From: Comamonadaceae bacterium | GTDB lineage: Bacteria > Pseudomonadota > Gammaproteobacteria > Burkholderiales > Burkholderiaceae_C | Reading direction: 5' to 3' | DNA: 64,000 bases | Assembly (NCBI GenBank): GCA_947450675.1 | Contig: CANFWI010000011.1 | Span: 1-64,000, forward strand | Shown here: in pieces, positions 43,614 through 52,820 of the stretch | Numbering within the stretch: the stretch's first letter is position 1 | Layout of the letters: each line of letters starts with the position of its first letter | Translations under genes and position numbers: made by a program | The notes under the pieces: generated by a model | Databases searched by the model: none | Seen by the model: only the letters and a program-made list of their open reading frames with translations | Told to the model about the DNA's origin: nothing

Positions 43614-46488
43614 GCGGCGCCAAGGTCTTCAGCTGCGCCAACAAAGCGTCGCGCAGGCCGTGCAGTTCACCCACCCGTGCCCGCGCCTCTGGGCCATTGC
43701 CTTGTGCATGGATGTCCATCAATGACTGCTCCAGCGCATGCAATTGTTTGTGCAAGGGCTCGATCTTCTGCACAGCCGTTTGCAGCTGCGGACTCGCCCC
43801 ATCTTGGGCCTGCAGCCAGGCGCCGAAATGACAGGGTTGGTGATTCAGTGGCGGTAAATCTTTGAGCTCACCCTGCAAGACTTGCTCGACAGCCTCCACA
43901 CGGGCGACGTGTTCGGCGCGGGCAAAGAGCAAAGGCAAGTCATCGCTGTCGACGACTGCCAGTCCGGCCCAAGCCGCATCCGGCCGCCAAGCGGCCGACC
44001 AACCGGGCACGTCGGTAGCCGGCATGGGCGGCGCGATGCCGTTGCCCTGGGCTAAATCGCAACCGAGCTGCAACAGCATCTCGCCATGCGCCAAACTCTC
44101 CACACCTTCGGCGATCACTTGGCGCCGAAAGGCGTCGGCCAAGCCGACCACGCTGGTCAAAATGGCCAAGTCATCTGCGTCGTCCAGCATGTTGGCGACA
44201 AAGCTCTGGTCGATTTTGAGCAACGTGACCGGCAGCCGCTTGAGGTACGTCAGCGACGAATAGCCGGTGCCAAAGTCGTCCAAGGCAAAGCTCACCCCAA
44301 GTTGGCGACACGCTTCAATGACATCGGAAACGCGGTTCAAATTTTCGAATGCGCAGGTTTCCAGCACTTCCATTTGCAGCTCACCCGGTTGGATGCTGGG
44401 GTAAGCCGCCAGAATCTCGCGCACGCGGTCGACAAAACTCGCCTGTTTGATCTGCCGCGCACCGATGTTGACGCTGACCGGAATCGTCAACCCAATGGCA
44501 TGCCAGAGCGAGATCTGGCTCAGCGCCGCATGGATCACCCACTCGCCAATCTCAATGGCCAGCGGATGGTCTTCGATGCTTGGCAAAAAATGGGCCGGCA
44601 GCAGCAGGCCACGCTCTGGGTGTTGCCAGCGGATCAGCGCCTCTGCGCCTACGAACTGGCCGGTACGCATGTTCACCTTGGGCTGGTAATACAGCACGAA
44701 CTCGTTCTGGCTCAGCGCCCGTCGCAACTGCTTGAGATGTTCGTAATGCTCACGCACGCTGCGGTCTTGCACCGCGTCAAAAATGTGATACCGGTTCTTG
44801 CCGCTTTGCTTGGCCAAGTACATGGCTTGGTCGGCTTGGCGTATCAATTGCTCGGCATCCACGTCTTCGTCTTGCGGATAAAAAGTGATGCCCAGACTGG
44901 CGGTGAGTTGCAAGGTCAAGTCACCCAACTGCACCGGCTGGGACGCTGCAGCGAGCAGACGGGTGAGCATCGGCACGCTGGCCGCAACGTCCGCCAAGTC
45001 CAGCAACACGGCGACAAACTCGTCCCCGCCAATGCGCGACAGTGTGTCGCCCACGCGCAGTGTTTTTTGCATGCGCTCAGCCAGCGCAATCAGCAACTGG
45101 TCACCGACTTGGTGGCCGTGGTTGTCGTTGACGTTTTTAAAGGCGTCCAAGTCAATGAACACCACCGCCAGCAATTCACCGGCATGGCGCTTGACCTGCG
45201 CCATGCCAGAGGCCAAACGGTCGGCCAGCAACACGCGGTTCGGCAGATTCGTCAGGCCGTCAAATTGAGCCAAATGCTGCAGTTGGTCTTGGTGCGCCTT
45301 GAGCCGCGTGATGTCCGTGAACAAGGACACATATTGTTTGACCTGGCCCCGGGTGTCACGCACCGCGACGATGGTTTCCATCAGCGCGACCAGCTCGCCA
45401 TTTTTGCGCCGGTCCCAGAGTTCACCAGACCAGTGGCTTTGTTCAGTCAGCAGTTGAAACATGGCCGCGTAGAAGGCTTTGTTCTGCACGCCTGCATTGA
45501 GAAAGCGCGGATTTTTCCCCAACACTTCATTTCGGCTGTAGCCGGTGATGTGGGTGAATGCCTCGTTGACGTTGATGATCGCGCCGTTGGCGTCGGTGAT
45601 CATGATGCCTTCACGGGCAATGTTGAAAACGCTGGCGGCCTGAATTAATTCTTCGGCCTTGATGCGTTCGGTGATGTCGCGCGCCGCCGTGAAAATACCT
45701 TGCAGCTCGCCGTCGTGGTCATAAAAAACCGAGGCATTGCACGAGACCACTGTTTCTGTCCCGTCCTTGGCGCGGGCGATGAGCTCGTAGTTGCTGATTT
45801 TCTTTTCTTTCAGCACCTGCTGAATCGCCGCTTGGGCCCGCTCCGGATCGGTGAAGTAACGCGAGAAGAGACTGCCGATCAGCTCACGCCGGTCGAAACC
45901 CGTCAGTGTTTCCATCTGCACGTTGACGTCGGTGATGATGCCGGCGGCGCTGACAACCGTCAGTGCGTCAACGCTGGTCTCAACCAAAGAACGCGTGTAG
46001 ATCTGCAAGTCTTGCAGGCGGTGAGCCACTTTCTCACGCTCGTCTTCAAGCGCTTTTCGCGCGGTGTTGTCCGTCCCGATCAGCAAGTAACCCATGATCT
46101 CGCCCGCGTCATCGCGCAACGCGGTGACCGACAGCTCAACCGGCAAGCGGCTGCCGTCTTGGCGGACGCAGGTCAGCGGGTAAATATCCTCAATCCCGCG
46201 CGATGCCTTGTAGACCAAGGACTCAAAGCCTGGGGCAATCGGGGTGCCAAACTCGTCACTCAACTGCTGGGCGCGGTCGATCAACTCCTGCGGATCAGCC
46301 ATCTCGCCGGGAAACATCTTGCCCACTACATCAGCAGCGGGGTAGCCCAACATGCGCTCGGCCCCGACATTGAAAATCTGGATCAGGCTCGTCGCATCGG
46401 TCGCGATGTAGGCAAAATTGACACTGCTGTAAATCGCTCGGTGCAGCGCGTCAGTCTGCATGAGCCGCTCCCTCAGGCCGGCCGTCAT
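43597..46488 (-). CDS. Multi-PAS GGDEF-EAL c-di-GMP enzyme with C-terminal CZB-like zinc domain
   Basis: 963 aa, no membrane segment. Three PAS/PAC modules occupy about 10-400 (ANFAYIATD-like starts, PAC RxxxG segments). GGDEF domain: GGDEF at 487-491 with an RxxD inhibitory site five residues before it. EAL domain: EAL at 616-618, with DDFGTGYSSLTYLKRL and the other catalytic loops intact. The tail has HQPCHFGAW (H883, C886), a chemoreceptor zinc-binding (CZB) motif that in relatives senses zinc or oxidants. Both catalytic motifs look active. A G10 tract lies 27 bases upstream of the ATG and GAGG lies 5 bases upstream. Its 3' end overlaps the Rieske gene tail to tail by 17 bases. Confidence 0.95.
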   Translation of the reverse strand: MTAGLRERLMQTDALHRAIYSSVNFAYIATDATSLIQIFNVGAERMLGYPAADVVGKMFPGEMADPQELIDRAQQLSDEFGTPIAPGFESLVYKASRGIEDIYPLTCVRQDGSRLPVELSVTALRDDAGEIMGYLLIGTDNTARKALEDEREKVAHRLQDLQIYTRSLVETSVDALTVVSAAGIITDVNVQMETLTGFDRRELIGSLFSRYFTDPERAQAAIQQVLKEKKISNYELIARAKDGTETVVSCNASVFYDHDGELQGIFTAARDITERIKAEELIQAASVFNIAREGIMITDANGAIINVNEAFTHITGYSRNEVLGKNPRFLNAGVQNKAFYAAMFQLLTEQSHWSGELWDRRKNGELVALMETIVAVRDTRGQVKQYVSLFTDITRLKAHQDQLQHLAQFDGLTNLPNRVLLADRLASGMAQVKRHAGELLAVVFIDLDAFKNVNDNHGHQVGDQLLIALAERMQKTLRVGDTLSRIGGDEFVAVLLDLADVAASVPMLTRLLAAASQPVQLGDLTLQLTASLGITFYPQDEDVDAEQLIRQADQAMYLAKQSGKNRYHIFDAVQDRSVREHYEHLKQLRRALSQNEFVLYYQPKVNMRTGQFVGAEALIRWQHPERGLLLPAHFLPSIEDHPLAIEIGEWVIHAALSQISLWHAIGLTIPVSVNIGARQIKQASFVDRVREILAAYPSIQPGELQMEVLETCAFENLNRVSDVIEACRQLGVSFALDDFGTGYSSLTYLKRLPVTLLKIDQSFVANMLDDADDLAILTSVVGLADAFRRQVIAEGVESLAHGEMLLQLGCDLAQGNGIAPPMPATDVPGWSAAWRPDAAWAGLAVVDSDDLPLLFARAEHVARVEAVEQVLQGELKDLPPLNHQPCHFGAWLQAQDGASPQLQTAVQKIEPLHKQLHALEQSLMDIHAQGNGPEARARVGELHGLRDALLAQLKTLAPLRSSA

Positions 46489-46514
46489 GAGCGCCTCGTT
46501 TTGGCTTGAATCGC

Positions 46515-46524
46515 GGGGGGGGGG
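46515..46524. repeat. G10 homopolymer tract upstream of the GGDEF-EAL gene
   Basis: Ten consecutive G on plus (C on the gene's strand), ending 27 bases before the ATG at 46488 and therefore in the leader or promoter. On the gene's strand an in-frame TAA directly precedes the tract, so it does not belong to a longer reading frame. Slippage here could alter promoter spacing or translation. Confidence 0.9.
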
Positions 46525-46730
46525 TTAACCCGAACCACTACATCGCTGTGAGCCATCAAAAATCCTGTTGAGCGTCGTTGCGAACATCTGCAAAATCTGC
46601 ATCTCAAACTCACTCTAAATAAAGCTGACAGCGGTCACAGGGGCCGCCAGCTGTTTGGGCTGTCGGCGCAATGCCCGACTTCGGCCTGAATCAATGCGAA
46701 GATCAGTTCCAACCGTCAGTGAAGAAAGAA

Positions 46731-47717
46731 ATGGCCATGCACACCACCCTGATCTCCGTGAGCGATTTACAAGCCCTGCTGAACAGCCCGCAGCGCTGCA
46801 TGATTTTTGACTGCAGCCACGATTTGGCTCAGCCTGCTGCTGGCGCTCAGCAATACGCCGCAGCCCATATTCCCGGGGCGGTTTATGCGCACCTGGACAG
46901 CGCGTTGAGCGCGATGCACGGCGCGCCCATCACGCCGTCACTGCGAGAGATGAATTCCCCGTCACTGCGAGCGCAGCGCGGCAGTCCATCACCGAGCGCC
47001 GCAGAGATGGATGGCCGCGCTACGCTCGCCATGACGGAAGTTGAACGTGATGCCGCCTCTGGCGGGCGCCATCCGCTACCGAGTCGGGAGCGCTTCGCGA
47101 CGTGGCTGTCGAGCATTGGTTTTGCCAACGACATGCAAGCGGTGGTCTATGACCGCAACGGCGCGAACTACTGTGGCCGGCTGTGGTGGATGCTGAAATG
47201 GGTCGGCCACGACGCCGTGGCCGTGCTCGACGGTGGTTTGCAAGCTTGGCAGGCTGCGGGTGGCCCGGTCGCTTCAGGGGAAGAAGCGGCGCACTTTCAA
47301 TCGAGTTTTTTACTCAGCGAACCCAAAGCGCGTTTGGTCAACACCGCTGCGGTGCTGCGGCATCTCGGCCGACCCGACCAAACGCTGATCGACGCACGGG
47401 CGACGCCGCGTTTCAGGGGCGAGGTTGAACCGCTGGACCCGGTGGCTGGACACATTCCGGGCGCACTGAACCGCCCTTTTGCCCAGAACCTTGGGCCCGA
47501 TGGCAAGTTCAAGCCAGCAGAACAACTGCGCGCCGAATTCACCGCCTTGCTGGGCCAGCGAGACCCGGCCACGGTGGTGCACCATTGCGGCAGCGGCGTC
47601 AGCGCCCTGCCCAACATGCTAGCGATGGAAGTCGCCGGACTCGGCGGAAGCGGCCTGTATGCCGGCAGCTGGAGCGAGTGGTGCAGCGACCCGGCCCGCC
47701 CTGTCGCGCAAGGCTGA
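46731..47717 (+). CDS. sseA: Sulfurtransferase (SseA/TST type, two rhodanese domains) with inserted repeat-encoded segment
   Basis: 328 aa from the ATG at 46731. Two rhodanese domains: the inactive first (CMIFDCSHDL, AAAHIPGAVYAHL) and the active second (LIDARATPRFRGE, AGHIPGALNRPF), with nucleophilic Cys in HHCGSGVSAL. CGSGV-type loops favour 3-mercaptopyruvate. About 40 residues (roughly 67-109) between the first domain's strand and GRHPLPSRERFA are absent from typical SseA proteins. They are encoded by a palindromic repeat at 46936-47036 that preserves the frame. The insertion lies in a surface loop and the catalytic domain is untouched, so the protein may still work. Confidence 0.92.
   Translation: MAMHTTLISVSDLQALLNSPQRCMIFDCSHDLAQPAAGAQQYAAAHIPGAVYAHLDSALSAMHGAPITPSLREMNSPSLRAQRGSPSPSAAEMDGRATLAMTEVERDAASGGRHPLPSRERFATWLSSIGFANDMQAVVYDRNGANYCGRLWWMLKWVGHDAVAVLDGGLQAWQAAGGPVASGEEAAHFQSSFLLSEPKARLVNTAAVLRHLGRPDQTLIDARATPRFRGEVEPLDPVAGHIPGALNRPFAQNLGPDGKFKPAEQLRAEFTALLGQRDPATVVHHCGSGVSALPNMLAMEVAGLGGSGLYAGSWSEWCSDPARPVAQG
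46936..47036. repeat. Palindromic interspersed repeat, copy 1, inside the sulfurtransferase gene
   Basis: Two 23-base arms at 46960-46982 and 47014-47036 are inverted copies differing at three positions. A partial direct copy of the left-arm start (CGTCACTGCGAG) lies just before it at 46936-46947. It is homologous to the intergenic copy at 59747-59848, including the leading partial unit. It reads through in frame in the host gene. Confidence 0.85.
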
Positions 47718-47721
47718 GCCC

Positions 47722-48024
47722 GTGCCGGCCCAGCCGTATCACTTGTATGTGCTCGAATGCGCCGACGGCACGCTCTACACCGGCGTGGCGCTCGACGTGG
47801 TGGAGCGCTTCATCAAACATCTGCTCGGCTTAGGCGCGGCCTACACCCGGTCGCATCCGCCGCTGCGGGTGCTGGCCTGCCGCTGCTACCCGAGCAAGGG
47901 CGAGGCGCTCAGCGCTGAGTACGCGCTGAAACAATTACCGAGACAGCACAAGCTCGGGTTTTTCAAGGCGCATGAGCGGCTTGAAGAGGCGGTCTTGCCC
48001 CTGGTGAGGGGCGGCCGCCGTTAA
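47722..48024 (+). CDS. GIY-YIG nuclease-domain protein (UPF0213/YhbQ type)
   Basis: 100 aa from a GTG at 47722, 4 bases after the sulfurtransferase stop. The GIY-YIG core is YHLYVLECADGTLYTGVA, with the later YTRSHPPLRVLAC and the catalytic Glu region KGEALSAEYALKQL. Stand-alone proteins of this kind have poorly defined roles, perhaps DNA processing or repair. Its 3' end overlaps the ZIP transporter gene by 4 bases tail to tail. Confidence 0.9.
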   Translation: MPAQPYHLYVLECADGTLYTGVALDVVERFIKHLLGLGAAYTRSHPPLRVLACRCYPSKGEALSAEYALKQLPRQHKLGFFKAHERLEEAVLPLVRGGRR

Positions 48025-48794
48025 TGGCTGCTGTGCGTCAAGTGACTGGCCAGCGTCACCATGCCCATGCCGACCAGCAGCCAAATAATCTGTGCGGCGG
48101 TCTCGCGGGCTGACAGCTTTTTTTGCAGCTGCGGGATCAAGTCGGCCAGCGCCACATACAAAAAACTGCTGGAGGCGATGGCCAGAAAGTACGGCAAATA
48201 AGCCTTCAACTCAGCCACCAAAAAATAGCCGACCAAACCGCCCATGGCCGTCAGCGCACCAGCCAGCGAGACCTTTAAAAAAGCCATGCGCCGGTTGTCG
48301 CTGGCCTGCCGCAGCACCGCCAAGTCACCCATGTGGTGCGGCACTTCGTGCATCAACACCGCCAACGCCGCCACCACGCCCAGCCGCATGTCAGCCACAA
48401 AAGCCGAGGCGATCAACACCCCGTCGCCAAAGCAATGCACGGAGTCGCCCGTCAAAATAGCCCAGCTACCGCCACTGGAATGCTGATGGGCTCCATGGTC
48501 ATGGTGATGCCCATGGTGGTGCTCGTGGCCGTGGTGCCAGAGTTCGGCCTTGTCGAGCAAAAAGAAAAAGATCAGACCGGCCAGCAGCGTCGGAAACAAA
48601 AGATCAGCGCTGACTTGGCTTTCAAACGCTTCTGGCAGCAAGTGCATGAAGGCCGTGGCCAGCAACGCGCCAGCGGCCAAGCTGAGCATGTGTTCGGTGT
48701 AGCGCGCCAAAATGCCGAAACCCAGCAAAGCGGCCAGCCAGACGCTGCCCACACCCGCCATCAGCGTTGCCGCAAGAATTGCCAACAAAGTCAT
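48021..48794 (-). CDS. ZIP-family divalent metal transporter
   Basis: 257 aa from the ATG at 48794; a further 21-residue upstream frame is not membrane-like. About eight helices. Between helices 3 and 4 lies a His-rich cytosolic loop (HHGHEHHHGHHHDHG near 95). Metal-site motifs are SVHCFGDGVLIASAF in helix 4 and LMHEVPHHMGDLAVL in helix 5, the HExPHE-like ZIP signature with His in place of the final Glu. It probably imports zinc or iron; the direction is inferred from the family. Confidence 0.92.
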   Translation of the reverse strand: MTLLAILAATLMAGVGSVWLAALLGFGILARYTEHMLSLAAGALLATAFMHLLPEAFESQVSADLLFPTLLAGLIFFFLLDKAELWHHGHEHHHGHHHDHGAHQHSSGGSWAILTGDSVHCFGDGVLIASAFVADMRLGVVAALAVLMHEVPHHMGDLAVLRQASDNRRMAFLKVSLAGALTAMGGLVGYFLVAELKAYLPYFLAIASSSFLYVALADLIPQLQKKLSARETAAQIIWLLVGMGMVTLASHLTHSSH

Positions 48795-48897
48795 ATAAAC
48801 GCCAATTTCCAAGAACCCAAGAGCCGACAAACAAGCCCGGCAACCAAGAGAGGTCAACCGGGCGATGGGTGCTTATTATCCAGCGACTGCGCGCACT

Positions 48898-49809
48898 TCA
48901 GGCGACGCCGTGGGACTTGAACCAAGCCAGGGCCCGTTTGAAGCCGTCTTGCGCGGCCTCGGCCCGGTAGCTTGGGCGGTAGTCGGCATGAAAAGCGTGG
49001 CCGACATCGGGGTAAACCACAAACTCGCAGGCTTTGGCAGCAGCGTTGCCGGCGTTCCCCGCAGCGGCCAGTGCGGCCTTCATCTGATTGACGGTGTCAA
49101 GTGGAATGCCGCTGTCTTGGCCGCCGTACAGGCCAAGCACCGGGGCCTTTTGCGTGGCGGCCAAGGCCAGCGGATGCTTGGGCATGAGCGCCGACGACTC
49201 GCCCACCAAGCGGCCGTACCAAGCCACGCCGGCTTTGACCTTGCTGCTTTGCTGCGCGTACAGCCAGGTGATGCGACCGCCCCAGCAAAAACCAGTGATG
49301 GCGACTTTATTGGCGTTGCCGCCGTGCTGCGCAGCCCAGTTCACCGCGCCGTCCAGGTCGGCCATGACCTCTGCGTCCGGTGTTTTGGCGACCACTTCGG
49401 TCATCAGCTTGGCCATCTCGCTGTAAGCGCCCGGGTCGCCCTGACGTGCGAACAACTCAGGCGCTATCGCCAAATAACCCGCACGGGCAAAGCGGCGGGC
49501 GGTGTCGGCGATGTATTCATGCACGCCAAAAATCTCGTGAATCACCAGCACCACCGGTAAGTTGGTTTTGCCAGCGGGGGCGGCAAAGAAAGCCGGCACC
49601 TTGAAGCCGTTGACCTCGTAAGAAATCTCGCCCGTGGTCAAGCCTTCGGATGACGTTTTGATGGCCGTCTGCGCCATCAGCGGCATGGCAGCGGCGGCAT
49701 AACCCACGCCCAAAGCGGCTTTGAGCGCAGTGCGGCGGCTGGCACCGGCTTCGGTCGATTGGCCGGGCAACAACGCGTCAAAATCTTTTGTCTGGTCTGG
49801 GTTCAGCAT
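48898..49809 (-). CDS. Dienelactone hydrolase family protein, exported
   Basis: 303 aa from the ATG at 49809 with AAGGA upstream. Residues about 18-50 contain SRRTALKAALGVGYAAAAMP, a Tat-type signal positioned about 22 residues in. The DLH fold follows: VVLVIHEIFGVHEYIADTARR, the nucleophile Cys in GFCWGGRITW, Asp in YGGQDSGIP and His in DVGHAFHADY. Relatives hydrolyse dienelactones or act as general carboxymethylenebutenolidase-like esterases; the natural substrate is unknown. It stands alone between the ZIP gene and polA. Confidence 0.9.
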   Translation of the reverse strand: MLNPDQTKDFDALLPGQSTEAGASRRTALKAALGVGYAAAAMPLMAQTAIKTSSEGLTTGEISYEVNGFKVPAFFAAPAGKTNLPVVLVIHEIFGVHEYIADTARRFARAGYLAIAPELFARQGDPGAYSEMAKLMTEVVAKTPDAEVMADLDGAVNWAAQHGGNANKVAITGFCWGGRITWLYAQQSSKVKAGVAWYGRLVGESSALMPKHPLALAATQKAPVLGLYGGQDSGIPLDTVNQMKAALAAAGNAGNAAAKACEFVVYPDVGHAFHADYRPSYRAEAAQDGFKRALAWFKSHGVA

Positions 49810-49938
49810 GAGGTTGTCCTTGAAGTCACGAAAAATCAAAAGGGATGGCGAAATGGCCACGCCAGCTTGGCAGTCTAGCCAGTCAAACCGATCCTGACCA
49901 GTCACAACAAGTTACCGCCACGTTTTTCAGGCGCCAAC

Positions 49939-52770
49939 TCAATGCGCCTGCTCCCAATTCGGCCCAAAACCTATTTCAGCCAACAGCGGCGCTTTGAGTT
50001 GCGCCACACCAGCCATCAGCCGAGGTATCTCGGTGCGCACCCACTCTTGCTCGGCCAAGGGCACTTCAAAGACCAGTTCGTCATGCACCTGCATGATCAT
50101 CTTGGTGCCGCGATTTTCAGCGTCCAACACCTGTTGCACCTTGACCATGCTGAGCTTGATGAGGTCGGCCGCCGTGCCCTGCATGGGCGCGTTGATGGCG
50201 GCGCGCTCGGCACCGCTGCGGCGCGGCCCGTTGGGTGAATTGATCTCCGGCAAATACAGGCGCCGACCAAACACCGTCTCAACATAACCCTTGCTTTTGG
50301 CCGAGAGCTTGGTTTCATCCATATAGGTTTTGACGCCCGGGTAACGCTGGAAATACTTGTCGATGTAGGCCGCTGCGGCTTTGGTTTCAATGCCCAGATT
50401 GCGCGCCAAACCATAGCTGCTCATGCCGTAAATCAGGCCGAAATTAATCACCTTGGCATAACGCCGTTGCTCGCTGCTGACCTGCTCCACCATCACGCCA
50501 AACACCTCGGCAGCGGTGGCGCGGTGCACGTCCAAGCCGTCATTGAAAGCGCGCAGCAAGGCCTCGTCTTCGCTGATGTGCGCCATGATGCGCAGCTCAA
50601 TTTGCGAGTAGTCGGCGCTGGCAATCACGCAACCAGGCGCGGCCACAAAGGCTTCGCGCACGCGACGGCCTTCAGCGGTTTTGACCGGGATGTTTTGCAG
50701 GTTGGGGTCGGTGCTCGACAAGCGGCCAGTAACCGCCACGGCCTGCGCGTAATGGGTGTGCACGCGGCCGGTGCGCGGGTGCGCCAGTTGCGCCAACTTG
50801 TCGGTGTACGTGCCCTTGAGTTTGGACAGGCCGCGGTGCTCCAGAATCTTCGCCGGCAGCGGGTAGTCTTCAGCGAGTTTCTCTAAAACTTCTTCGTCGG
50901 TGCTGGGGGCGCCGGTGGCGGTTTTCTTGACCACGGGCAGGCCGAGTTTGGTGAAGAAAATCTCGCCAATTTGTTTGGGAGAACTGAGGTTGAAGGGCTG
51001 GCCGGCCAGCGCATGCGCCTCGGTCTCCAACTGGACAATGCGCGCGCCCAATTCGCTGCTTTGTTTCGCCAACATCGGGCCGTCAATCAACACGCCGTTG
51101 CGCTCAATCCGGTACAGACCTTCGCTGCTCTGAATTTCCAACTCGTAAATGAATCGCAGTTTGTCGTTGGCCTCTAGTTGCGGCCAGAGCACGCGGTGCA
51201 CGTCCATGGTTTGGTCCGAGTCTTCGCACGAGTATTCGGACGCCTTGACGATCTCAACCTGGTTGAACTTGATCTGGCTGGCACCCTTGCCGCAGAGGTC
51301 TTCGTAGTTGATGCCGCTGCGGCCGACATGGCGCTCAGCCAAGCTCGCCAGCCCGTGCGGTTTGTTCACTTCCAGCACATAGCTTTGCAGCATGGTGTCG
51401 TGCTGGTAACCCTGCACTTCAATGTCGTGGTTGGCGAACACATGGCGGTCGTATTTGATGTTCTGGCCGAGCTTGGCGTGGGCCGGGTTTTCAAGCCACG
51501 GCTTCAGCCGCGCCAGCACCTCAGCCATCGGCAGTTGTTCCGCAACGTTCGGGTCACCCGCGTAATCGTGCGCCAAGGGAATGTAGGCGGCGGAGCCGGC
51601 GGCGACGCTGAAACTCAGGCCGACGATTTGCGCCCGCATCTCGTCGAGCGAATTGGTTTCGGTATCCACCGCCACCAGCTCGGCGCTTTGAATCGTCGCC
51701 AACAAAGCGTCAAACGCCGGCCAACTCAAGATCGTGTCGTAGTGCAGGTTGGTCACACGCTCGGCCAGTGGCTTGTCTAAAAATGCAGGCTCGTCAAACA
51801 GACCGGGGCCGCCACTGGCCGCACTGGCCTTGGCCGTCATGTGGCGACCTTCTGACCCGCCGATCAGCTCTGGCGGCGTGTTCTGGATGTCAATGCTTTT
51901 GACCAAGCCCTTGAAGCCAAAACGCTTGTAAAAATCTTGCAACAGCTCTGTTTGTTGAGCGCCCATGGGAATGGCGTCGAGCGCCGGCAAGCCGTCGATG
52001 TACGCGGCCAAGTCGCAGTCGGTTTTGATGGTCAACAACTCGCGGCCCCGCGGCAACCAGTCCAGCGACTGGCGCAGGTTCTCGCCGACCACGCCTTTGA
52101 TGTCGGCAGCGTGCGCCACCAGCGCGTCGAGTGAGCCGTATTCGAGCAGCCACTTGACGGCGGTTTTAGGGCCGACCTTGGGCACGCCCGGCACGTTGTC
52201 GACGGTGTCGCCGACCAGGGTTTGGTAGTCGATCATGAGCCGCGGCGGCACGCCAAACTCAGACTCGACACCCGCCAAGTCACGGCGCCTGTCGTTCATG
52301 GTGTCGATCACCGTGACGTGTTCGTCGACCAGCTGGCTCAGGTCTTTGTCGCCGCTGGAGATGATGACCTCAATGCTCTGCTTCGAGGCCATGCAGGCCA
52401 GCGTACCGATCACGTCGTCGGCCTCGACGCCTGGCACATTCAGCACCTTCCAGCCCATCAGCGCGACCAGTTCGTGAATCGCCTCAACCTGGCTGCGCAA
52501 ATCGTCCGGCATGGGAGACCGCTGGGCTTTGTACTCGGGGTACAGCGCATCGCGAAACGTCGGGCCCTTGGCGTCAAAAACGCAAGCGGCGTAATCGGCC
52601 CGCACGTCTTTGCGCAGCTTTTGCATCATGTTGATCATGCCGCGAATGGCGCCGGTGGCTGGGCTGCTCGGGTCACCGGCGACCACGCGCAAGTCAGGCA
52701 TGGCGTGAAAGGCGCGGTACAGGTAGCTGGAGCCGTCGACCAGCAGCAAGGTTTTTTTATCAGTACTCAT
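49939..52770 (-). CDS. polA: DNA polymerase I
   Basis: 943 aa, full length. 5'-3' exonuclease domain at 1-290 (VDGSSYLYRAFHAMPDL, GDKDLSQLV). The 3'-5' exonuclease at about 330-525 has an intact VAVDTETNSLDEM (DxE), so proofreading is likely active. Polymerase domain: motif A DYSQIELRIMAH, motif B RRYAKVINFGLIYG, motif C QVHDELVFEV. It fills gaps and removes Okazaki primers. The start codon ATG at 52770 is 50 bases from the divergent DUF2782-like gene. Confidence 0.97.
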   Translation of the reverse strand: MSTDKKTLLLVDGSSYLYRAFHAMPDLRVVAGDPSSPATGAIRGMINMMQKLRKDVRADYAACVFDAKGPTFRDALYPEYKAQRSPMPDDLRSQVEAIHELVALMGWKVLNVPGVEADDVIGTLACMASKQSIEVIISSGDKDLSQLVDEHVTVIDTMNDRRRDLAGVESEFGVPPRLMIDYQTLVGDTVDNVPGVPKVGPKTAVKWLLEYGSLDALVAHAADIKGVVGENLRQSLDWLPRGRELLTIKTDCDLAAYIDGLPALDAIPMGAQQTELLQDFYKRFGFKGLVKSIDIQNTPPELIGGSEGRHMTAKASAASGGPGLFDEPAFLDKPLAERVTNLHYDTILSWPAFDALLATIQSAELVAVDTETNSLDEMRAQIVGLSFSVAAGSAAYIPLAHDYAGDPNVAEQLPMAEVLARLKPWLENPAHAKLGQNIKYDRHVFANHDIEVQGYQHDTMLQSYVLEVNKPHGLASLAERHVGRSGINYEDLCGKGASQIKFNQVEIVKASEYSCEDSDQTMDVHRVLWPQLEANDKLRFIYELEIQSSEGLYRIERNGVLIDGPMLAKQSSELGARIVQLETEAHALAGQPFNLSSPKQIGEIFFTKLGLPVVKKTATGAPSTDEEVLEKLAEDYPLPAKILEHRGLSKLKGTYTDKLAQLAHPRTGRVHTHYAQAVAVTGRLSSTDPNLQNIPVKTAEGRRVREAFVAAPGCVIASADYSQIELRIMAHISEDEALLRAFNDGLDVHRATAAEVFGVMVEQVSSEQRRYAKVINFGLIYGMSSYGLARNLGIETKAAAAYIDKYFQRYPGVKTYMDETKLSAKSKGYVETVFGRRLYLPEINSPNGPRRSGAERAAINAPMQGTAADLIKLSMVKVQQVLDAENRGTKMIMQVHDELVFEVPLAEQEWVRTEIPRLMAGVAQLKAPLLAEIGFGPNWEQAH

Positions 52771-52820
52771 GCGGGCAATTGTCCGGCAAATTGAACCGGC
52801 CCTGCCGCCTACAATGAGGC

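Noticed and set aside
44086-45648. 520-codon open frame on plus across the GGDEF-EAL gene
   Set aside because: Antisense to intact catalytic motifs; no start signal or protein-like composition.
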